Source: Alloprevotella sp.
GTDB taxonomy: Bacteria > Bacteroidota > Bacteroidia > Bacteroidales > Bacteroidaceae
NCBI GenBank assembly: GCA_015259235.1
Contig: JABZGM010000034.1
Coordinates: 3,627 to 14,897 of the forward strand
Direction: 5' to 3'
DNA length: 11,271 bases
Positions 6,272-11,271 of the stretch are shown here, piece after piece. The notes under the pieces were generated by a model that worked only from the letters and a program-made list of their open reading frames with translations, had not been told where the DNA came from and did no database searches. Position 1 is the stretch's first letter. Each line of letters opens with the position of its first letter. Position numbers and translations under genes: made by a program.

Positions 6272-8143
6272 TTATTGTGCAACAGCACCGGAGGCGGAAA
6301 TGCTATCGGCTGCTTGTGCTTGTGCTTGACCTTGAGTTGCAGTTGCAGTTGCAGAAGTAGCCTCTACAGAAGAAGTGGCACGAGTGGTAGTCTTCTTATT
6401 AGTTTTTTGTGCCGCCTTATTCTGAAGCAACTGTTGCTGCAGTTGTTGGATTTGCTGTTGCAAGCGATGGATTTGCTGCTGGTTGCTGTTGTTTTGTCCA
6501 CTCTTTGCTGCAGCATTCATTTGAGGCAATACTTGTTGAGGAACAGCGTTATTGCGCAATGCCATGATGAGCAAAATCTTGTCGAAATCAGACATTGAGC
6601 TGTAAGAACTAGCAGGTTGCACCTGAGTAGGTTGTGTAGCTTGAAGCACGCGTTGTACAATGCGCGCGAGTTGTTCCTCGTTGAGCAAAATCACATTGCC
6701 AGTGGTTTGCAAAGGCAAAGTAGACTTCACTTTCGCAGGTACAAGAGGAGTAGCCTTAATCACAACACCAGCGGTGTCAGCTACAACAGCAGAGCGAGTT
6801 TTCACTTCGTCACGAACAACAGCAGTGTCTACACGAACACGTTCAGCAGAATCTACTGCCACTTGTTGCATTTTCTCCTTCGCCAACATGCGATCGCGCT
6901 CTGCTTGTACCAACTTTTGGTAAGTAGCAGTGCCATTCTTCGCTTTGAGTCCTAAGTTGAAACGAAGACCTAAGCGATACATCCAGTTCACCTTGATGGA
7001 AGAAGGATTAGCAGCCTCCGTAAGTTTAGGATTTTCTTGCTCCATGAGCATTGCTTCTGCAGAACCGAAGGCGCTCACCACGCGATGCAAAGGCACTTCG
7101 AGTCCACCTCCACCAAGCGCAAACCAGCCACTCTTAGCGTTGGCAAAGCGTGCATCATGTTGAGAATACTTGTCATCAACATTCAAATAACCAGCACCCA
7201 AAGAAAGGTATGGAGTTACGCCGCGAGGTACATTGAGACGAGTCAAAAGGTTAGCTCCATAGATGGAAAGACCTCCATTCAATTTCGTGCTCAACGCATC
7301 GGGAGTATCGGTAGCACGATAGTAGAAACCGCGAACACCTACGAGTGTAGAGAAGTCAACTCCAGCAGAGAGACCGAGCATCCAAGTGTCACCAAAACTA
7401 GAATTGTCGCGGAAGTTGAGGTAGGCTGCAGAAGGTTCGGCAACAAAGCGCAAACCACGGAAACCACCACTAAAAGTTTGGCGATAAGCTCGGCTCACTT
7501 CATCCTTTGCAGCAGGTGCACCGCCTAGATAAAAGTCGAGAGAAGCGAGAGCACTCCAGTTTTGTAGTGTATTATCTGTACCAGCCGCTACATATTGGCT
7601 ACCAGGAGCTGCATTGAAGAACACATTGCGGGCTTCGAGCGTGAAAGCAACTCGAGGAACGATGTTGATTTTCAAACCAGCACCAACATTTCCATAGAGC
7701 TGTTCTTCGTGTACACGATGACCAGCGTTAACGACATCATCATAGTGGAATTTGAGCACACCAGCACCCCCTATAACATAGGGAGTGAAGCGAGCATTGT
7801 TCCAAAGATTGAGTTTGAGATCCCCCCCGATACGTTCGTATGTAATTTTTGAATTTTCGAGTTTACCGGCAAACTCATTGGCTACATTCCAGCCAGTGCC
7901 TTGCAATTTACCTTTGAGATCGAAACTGCGCTCATAGTTACCACGGAGTTCCAAAATGGGTCCGAAGCCAAAGCCGACACGCGCGCCATAGAAAGCGGAA
8001 TTGCCAACATTGAGTTGATTATTCCAGAAGGTGTAACCCGCAGTGGGACTCACAATAACACTGACGTCGCTCACTTGAGCTTGGAGGCGCTGAGGAGCTG
8101 TCAAAGCAAGGACAGCAAGCACACTAAAAATTGTTCTTTTCAT
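6272..8143 (-). CDS. Outer-membrane protein with two tandem beta-barrel domains and Q-rich tail
   Basis: This is a 623-residue protein with signal peptide MKRTIFSVLAVLALTAPQRLQA (cut near residue 22). Two OmpA/Omp_b-brl-type domains follow. The first is about 26-206 (SPTAGYTFWNN, ARFTPYVIGGAGVLKFHYDD, LASLDFYLGG) and the second about 230-400 (EPSAAYLNFRDN, GVTPYLSLGAGYLNVDDKY, YRLGLRFNLGL). The matching of 'TPYVIGGAGVL' with 'TPYLSLGAGYL' and the alternating polar/hydrophobic strands suggest internal duplication. Residues 405-460 are charged and helical. A tail module covers 484-580: LNEEQLARIVQRVL, DFDKILLIMALR, then a Gln-rich coiled coil. The last 40 residues are low-complexity Ala/Thr/Gln/Ser. 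No OmpA_C domain is present; it is found in the next gene. The ATG at 8141-8143 gives a clean signal peptide. The leader is A-rich on the coding strand, as in highly expressed Bacteroidetes genes. Confidence 0.85.
   Translation of the reverse strand: MKRTIFSVLAVLALTAPQRLQAQVSDVSVIVSPTAGYTFWNNQLNVGNSAFYGARVGFGFGPILELRGNYERSFDLKGKLQGTGWNVANEFAGKLENSKITYERIGGDLKLNLWNNARFTPYVIGGAGVLKFHYDDVVNAGHRVHEEQLYGNVGAGLKINIVPRVAFTLEARNVFFNAAPGSQYVAAGTDNTLQNWSALASLDFYLGGAPAAKDEVSRAYRQTFSGGFRGLRFVAEPSAAYLNFRDNSSFGDTWMLGLSAGVDFSTLVGVRGFYYRATDTPDALSTKLNGGLSIYGANLLTRLNVPRGVTPYLSLGAGYLNVDDKYSQHDARFANAKSGWFALGGGGLEVPLHRVVSAFGSAEAMLMEQENPKLTEAANPSSIKVNWMYRLGLRFNLGLKAKNGTATYQKLVQAERDRMLAKEKMQQVAVDSAERVRVDTAVVRDEVKTRSAVVADTAGVVIKATPLVPAKVKSTLPLQTTGNVILLNEEQLARIVQRVLQATQPTQVQPASSYSSMSDFDKILLIMALRNNAVPQQVLPQMNAAAKSGQNNSNQQQIHRLQQQIQQLQQQLLQNKAAQKTNKKTTTRATSSVEATSATATATQGQAQAQAADSISASGAVAQ
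6335..6352. repeat. Hexamer microrepeat (AGTTGC)x3 in the barrel-protein tail
   Basis: Three perfect copies of AGTTGC lie within the coding region for the Ala/Thr tail (about residue 600). They are flanked on the left by two copies of a TTGTGC-like unit (6314-6325). The units encode Ala-Thr and Gln-Ala dipeptides, so unit gain or loss would keep the frame. It is short and may simply reflect low-complexity protein sequence. Confidence 0.6.
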
Positions 8144-8193
8144 TTCGTTTTGTTCTTGTTATTATTTATATTAGTTTTTGAAGGAAGTGGTCT

Positions 8194-9306
8194 TTATAGC
8201 TCACTTTCCTTTAATCGTTCTGCATTTTCTGCCACGATGAGATGGTCGATGCAATCTTGCACATCTCCATCCATAAAAGCAGAGAGATTGTAGATGGTAT
8301 AGTTGATGCGGTGGTCGGTGATGCGACCTTGTGGGTAGTTGTAAGTGCGAATCTTTGCCGAACGGTCACCGGTAGACACCAATGTTTTACGACGAGAAGC
8401 AATATCGTCTACATACTTCTGATGCTCTTTGTCGTAGATAAAGGTACGCAAACGTGCAAGCGCGCGTTCCTTATTCTTAGGCTGGTCACGCGTTTCTGTA
8501 CATTCGATGAGGATTTCTTCGACAACACCAGTATTGGGATTCTTCCAGTTGTAACGCAAACGCACACCAGATTCTACCTTGTTGACGTTTTGTCCGCCAG
8601 CACCCGAAGAGCGGAAAGTATCCCACTTGATTTCCCCTTCATTGATAACAACATCGAAGGCTTCTGCTTCGGGAAGCACTGCCACTGTAGCTGCAGAAGT
8701 GTGCACACGACCTTGAGTTTCGGTAGCAGGTACACGTTGCACACGGTGCACACCACTTTCATACTTGAGCGTGCCATAGACATCGGCTCCTGTCACGGAG
8801 CACACAATTTCCTTGTAACCACCTGCAGCACCTTCGGAGAAGCTAGAAACTTCGAGTTTCCACCCTTTAGTTTCACAATACTTACTGTACATGCGGAAAA
8901 GATCGCCTGCAAAAAGTGCAGCTTCGTCACCACCTGTGCCACCACGAATTTCAAGAATGGCATTCTTGGTATCTTCAGGATCTTTGGGCACAAGCATGAG
9001 TTTAATCTCTTCTTCCAAAATGGGAATGCGCTCTTCACACGCTGCCACTTCTTCACGAGCCATTTCTTTCATTTCAGCATCGTCCTCTGTCATGAGAATG
9101 CTCTTGCTCTCTGCTAGATTGCCAAGAAGGTTGGCATACTCCAGACGAGCATTCATGAGTTCTTCGAGATCCTTATACTCTTTGGTCAGACGAACATAGC
9201 GCTGTTGGTCGGCTATGACAGACGGGTCGGTGATGAGAGTAGAAACTTCTTCAAAACGTGCTACAAGTGCATCGAGTTTTTCGAGAAGTGTTGTTGTTTC
9301 AGCCAT
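8194..9306 (-). CDS. prfA: Peptide chain release factor 1
   Basis: This 370-residue class I release factor ends translation at UAA and UAG in the ribosomal A site. Residues 1-105 are the helical N-terminal domain (LEKLDALVARFEEVSTLITD and following). The codon-recognition tripeptide is PAT at 193-195 within RVPATETQGRVHTSA; PAT marks RF1, whereas RF2 carries SPF. The catalytic GGQ is at 237-239 in FRSSGAGGQNVNKVESGVRL, where Gln is the residue methylated by PrmC. Length and ends are normal. The ATG at 9304-9306 gives the usual start. In Bacteroidales prfA often lies beside purM and pyrF. Here purM is upstream with a lipoprotein gene and a 232-bp gap between, and no pyrF follows; two envelope genes come next, 50 bp downstream. 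The leader contains the structured element at 9345-9433. Confidence 0.97.
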   Translation of the reverse strand: MAETTTLLEKLDALVARFEEVSTLITDPSVIADQQRYVRLTKEYKDLEELMNARLEYANLLGNLAESKSILMTEDDAEMKEMAREEVAACEERIPILEEEIKLMLVPKDPEDTKNAILEIRGGTGGDEAALFAGDLFRMYSKYCETKGWKLEVSSFSEGAAGGYKEIVCSVTGADVYGTLKYESGVHRVQRVPATETQGRVHTSAATVAVLPEAEAFDVVINEGEIKWDTFRSSGAGGQNVNKVESGVRLRYNWKNPNTGVVEEILIECTETRDQPKNKERALARLRTFIYDKEHQKYVDDIASRRKTLVSTGDRSAKIRTYNYPQGRITDHRINYTIYNLSAFMDGDVQDCIDHLIVAENAERLKESEL

Positions 9307-9344
9307 ATATGATGGGAGATTTTTCTATGTTTATGAGTAAAAAG

Positions 9345-9433
9345 ATTGGGCACTGGCATAACTCTCCAATAAGAGCCTTGAGTTTGACGAGCGACGCGAA
9401 CATTCGCTCAAGAATCTCGGAGTCTTACCCAAT
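9345..9433 (-). promoter_or_regulatory. Structured leader or attenuator-like element upstream of prfA
   Basis: The 232-bp gap before prfA contains nested inverted repeats. The outer arms are ATTGGG (9345-9350) and CCCAAT (9428-9433). The inner arms are CTTGAG (9377-9382) and CTCAAG (9407-9412). A competing stem is GAGCGA (9389-9394) with TCGCTC (9404-9409), which shares bases with the CTCAAG arm, so the two cannot form together. On the minus strand the outer 3' arm is followed by CTTTTTAC, a short T-run like that of an intrinsic terminator. The next 32 bases lead to the prfA ATG. I see no tRNA fold and no TAnnTTTG promoter in this gap. Mutually exclusive stems before a T-run suggest attenuation or a ligand- or protein-sensing leader, but this is inferred by eye. 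Confidence 0.45.
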
Positions 9434-9478
9434 ACTGTCGAAGCAGTTTCTAAGAACGTGGTAGTTTTTTCTGAAAAG

Positions 9479-9494
9479 TTGGAGAAATCCCCAA
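9479..9494 (-). terminator. Possible weak terminator hairpin after the lipoprotein gene
   Basis: On the minus strand TTGGGGA and TCCAA can pair around TTTC with one bulged G, about 45 bp after the lipoprotein stop codon. It is followed by CTTTTCAG. Stem and T-run are both weak, so transcription may continue into the prfA leader. Confidence 0.25.
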
Positions 9495-9538
9495 ACGACT
9501 CAACTACTCTCTTGAGAAAACCGTGATATTACCAGCCA

Positions 9539-9970
9539 TTAACGAGTTAAAGCATTATAGCCTTCATTGTATCCAGCACTATATCCTTCTTCGTATTGCT
9601 CTGCGACTTTACCGGTGTATTTATTGTCTTCGTCAAAACTTGTGCCGTGCTCACTTCTAGTGGCTGCATCAGCGGAGCCATCGTCATATCCTTGAGAATG
9701 ACCAGCTTCATAGGCTTCATCTTCTGGCGAGAGTATGTCTTGGACGACTCCAGTACTATCTCCACCATTTTCGGTATTCATGCGACAAGAGGAAGAAGCC
9801 TCCATATTCTCCGCTGAATTATGACTGTCTCCTTGTATGTCGTCGGAAATGTCGTAAGCAGAGTCTGTGTATTCTGTACTATTGTCGGAACCTTTGTTCC
9901 GTCCATTGCAACTACAGAGCATCATCACAGCAATACAGCAGTAAAAACCACTATAAAAGAGATATTTCAT
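9539..9970 (-). CDS. Small acidic lipoprotein with glycine-periodic (GX3) repeats
   Basis: I recognise no named family for the whole 143-residue protein. It begins with a short lipoprotein signal: hydrophobic FYCCIAVMML then the lipobox L18-C19-S20-C21, so Cys21 would be lipidated and the protein anchored in the outer or inner membrane. Residues 22-80 are Ser/Asp/Asn/Glu-rich and probably disordered. Two related segments follow: YEAGHSQGYDDG (87-98) and YEEGYSAGYNEG (126-137), each with Gly every fourth residue and a leading Tyr-Glu. Such GX3 repeats occur in Yae1-like proteins and various bacterial exported proteins and may form tightly packed helices. The gene lies 65 bp after purM and 232 bp before prfA on the same strand. 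The ATG directly precedes the signal sequence. Function is unknown. Confidence 0.8.
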   Translation of the reverse strand: MKYLFYSGFYCCIAVMMLCSCNGRNKGSDNSTEYTDSAYDISDDIQGDSHNSAENMEASSSCRMNTENGGDSTGVVQDILSPEDEAYEAGHSQGYDDGSADAATRSEHGTSFDEDNKYTGKVAEQYEEGYSAGYNEGYNALTR

Positions 9971-10005
9971 AAGGGATTTAGTTCGTGTATACTAAAGGTT
10001 CGCAT

Positions 10006-10025
10006 TGCACTTATGGACGAGTGCA
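10006..10025. repeat. Inverted repeat between purM and the lipoprotein gene
   Basis: TGCACT (10006-10011) and AGTGCA (10020-10025) form a perfect 6-bp stem with an 8-nt loop, starting about 10 bp beyond the purM stop codon. No T-run follows on the minus strand, so a rho-independent terminator is unlikely. It may slow or mark the 3' end of purM mRNA. Confidence 0.4.
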
Positions 10026-10035
10026 CTACGATGAC

Positions 10036-11205
10036 CTAATAGTTGAACTCGCCAAACTCACTGCGGATAGTAAGTGATTTGGTGCCTTCTTCCACATGTC
10101 CCACAATTTGGGCATCAATGTTGAAAGATTTTGAGATTTCAATGACACGTTCTGCATGCTCTGGAGCAAGATAGACTTCCAAACGGTGCCCCATGTTGAA
10201 GACTTTGTACATTTCACTCCAGTCTGCACCACTCTCTTCAGCGATGGCACGGAACAAAGGAGGTACTGGGAACATGTTGTCTTTGATCACTCGGCAATTA
10301 TCAGACACGAAGTGCAACACTTTGGTCTGAGCACCACCAGTGCAATGCACCATACCATGGATTTCGGGACGAAGTTCGTCGAGCAACCTTTTGACTACAG
10401 GTGCGTAAGTACGAGTGGGAGACAACACAAGTTTACCCGCATTGACAGGACTTCCTTCTACTGCATCCGTGAGTTGATAGTGTCCACTATACACCAATTC
10501 TTCGGGCACGGCCTTGTCGAAGCTCTCTGGATACTTTTCAGCCAAATATTTGGCGAAGACATCGTGACGAGCGGACGTCAATCCATTACTTCCCATTCCA
10601 CCGTTATACTCTGTTTCGTAGGTGGCTTGACCGCTGGATGAGAGACCAACTATCACGTCACCAGGACGAATATTGGCATTGTCGATGACCTCACTGCGCT
10701 TCATGCGGCAAGTTACTGTGCTATCCACGATGATGGTACGCACTAAGTCGCCCACATCTGCCGTTTCGCCTCCTGTGGCATAGATGCCAACGCCCATGTT
10801 GCGGAGATTTTCAAGAAGTTCGTCCGTGCCGTTGATGATAGCACTGATTACTTCACCAGGAATCAGCATCTTGTTTCTGCCAATAGTGGAAGACACCAGA
10901 ATGTTGTCCACAGCACCGACACAAAGCAAGTCGTCTGTGTTCATGATGAGGGCATCTTGAGCAATGCCCTTCCACACGGAGAGGTCGCCCGTTTCTTTCC
11001 AATACATGTAAGCCAAGCTCGACTTTGTGCCTGCTCCATCAGCGTGCATGATGTTGCAATACTCAGGATCTCCACCCAAGATATCGGGAATGATTTTGCA
11101 GAAGGCTTGTGGGAAAATACCTTTGTCGATGTTTTTGATGGCAGCATGCACATCTTCTTTCATTGCGCTGACACCACGCATCATGTAACGTTGGTTTTTG
11201 TCCAT
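10036..11205 (-). CDS. purM: Phosphoribosylformylglycinamidine cyclo-ligase (AIR synthetase)
   Basis: PurM closes the imidazole ring: formylglycinamidine ribonucleotide plus ATP gives aminoimidazole ribonucleotide, step five of purine synthesis in the cytoplasm. The 389-residue product is longer than the roughly 345 residues of E. coli PurM but fits the longer Bacteroidetes form, which begins with an RGVSAxKEDVHAAI-type segment. Family motifs are HADGAGTKSSLAY (54-66, canonical DGVGTK), DALIMNTDDLLCVGA (84-98), ATGGETADVGD (143-153), GLSSSGQATYE (187-197) and GSNGLTSAR (205-213). The C-terminal domain carries HCTGGAQTKVLHF, matching the usual H-TGGG motif. The ATG at 11203-11205 fits the family N-terminus. 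It is the first gene of the window in transcription order and ends with TAG. No other pur gene is visible nearby. Confidence 0.95.
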   Translation of the reverse strand: MDKNQRYMMRGVSAMKEDVHAAIKNIDKGIFPQAFCKIIPDILGGDPEYCNIMHADGAGTKSSLAYMYWKETGDLSVWKGIAQDALIMNTDDLLCVGAVDNILVSSTIGRNKMLIPGEVISAIINGTDELLENLRNMGVGIYATGGETADVGDLVRTIIVDSTVTCRMKRSEVIDNANIRPGDVIVGLSSSGQATYETEYNGGMGSNGLTSARHDVFAKYLAEKYPESFDKAVPEELVYSGHYQLTDAVEGSPVNAGKLVLSPTRTYAPVVKRLLDELRPEIHGMVHCTGGAQTKVLHFVSDNCRVIKDNMFPVPPLFRAIAEESGADWSEMYKVFNMGHRLEVYLAPEHAERVIEISKSFNIDAQIVGHVEEGTKSLTIRSEFGEFNY

Positions 11206-11249
11206 AGTGAAGGAGCTGAAAAGAGTTGGAGGAAGTGAGAGATGGTAAG

Positions 11250-11266
11250 GAGATTTGGGAAATCTC
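11250..11266. repeat. Perfect hairpin in the region upstream of purM
   Basis: GAGATTT (11250-11256) and AAATCTC (11260-11266) make a perfect 7-bp stem with a 3-nt loop, 45 bp before the purM ATG. It may belong to the purM leader or to the end of a gene outside the window. No T-run follows on the minus strand within the visible sequence. The remaining bases up to the purM start show no promoter match. Confidence 0.5.
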
Positions 11267-11271
11267 TAAAG

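Noticed and set aside
6235..6272. Frameshift or stop that broke one long OmpA gene into two
   Set aside because: The downstream gene has its own good signal peptide and start codon and the two are separated by a non-coding gap, so they are two separate exported proteins.
8242..9117. Long plus-strand open frame (291 codons) opposite prfA
   Set aside because: It lies wholly within prfA, whose RF1 motifs are intact. The translation is Cys/Phe/His/Thr-rich with no domain and looks like an antisense shadow.
9345..9433. Possible tRNA gene in the gap before prfA
   Set aside because: The size and an outer stem suggested one, but there is no 7-bp acceptor stem, T-arm GTTCRANNC or anticodon arm in the right place.

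Overview
The window looks like a chromosomal segment of a Bacteroidales bacterium, most likely in or near the Prevotella/Alloprevotella/Bacteroides group. This rests on the purM and prfA protein types and their closeness, the pairing of a YrdC-family gene with a ClC channel, OmpA proteins of the 'GYASPEG' type, a Bacteroidetes-style promoter (TAnnTTTG) and weak Shine-Dalgarno sequences. The assignment is inferred from sequence features, not from a search. All ten genes I can support lie on the minus strand. Genes are tightly packed, and there is no mobile element, CRISPR array, tRNA or rRNA.

In transcription order (high to low coordinates), the first block is housekeeping. It holds purM (purine synthesis, 11205-10036), a small glycine-periodic lipoprotein (9970-9539), a 232-bp gap with a compact inverted-repeat structure, and prfA (peptide chain release factor 1, 9306-8194). 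The second block is an outer-membrane pair: a 623-residue protein with two tandem beta-barrel-like domains and a Q-rich tail (8143-6272), then a periplasmic Q-rich protein with a C-terminal OmpA-like peptidoglycan-binding domain (6235-5165). Together they resemble an OmpA split over two genes, and their adjoining tail regions look related to each other. An MscS-type mechanosensitive channel (5080-4163) follows.

The third block starts after the only convincing promoter in the window (4057-4087) and a leader with a strong hairpin (3965-4001). It encodes an EptA-like phosphoethanolamine transferase (3951-2140), an acyltransferase-3 membrane protein (2084-930), a TsaC/YrdC threonylcarbamoyl-AMP synthase (863-285) and the first 73 residues of a ClC chloride channel that runs off the left edge (221-1). 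The first two probably decorate lipid A or surface polysaccharide.

Most of the window is therefore ordinary core and envelope genes, and I did not find a clear new defence or biosynthetic system. The parts most worth a second look are the split two-gene OmpA architecture with a shared tail module, the structured prfA leader with its small overlapping ORFs, the GX3-repeat lipoprotein, the hairpin leader before the phosphoethanolamine transferase, and a heptamer repeat just before the ClC start codon.
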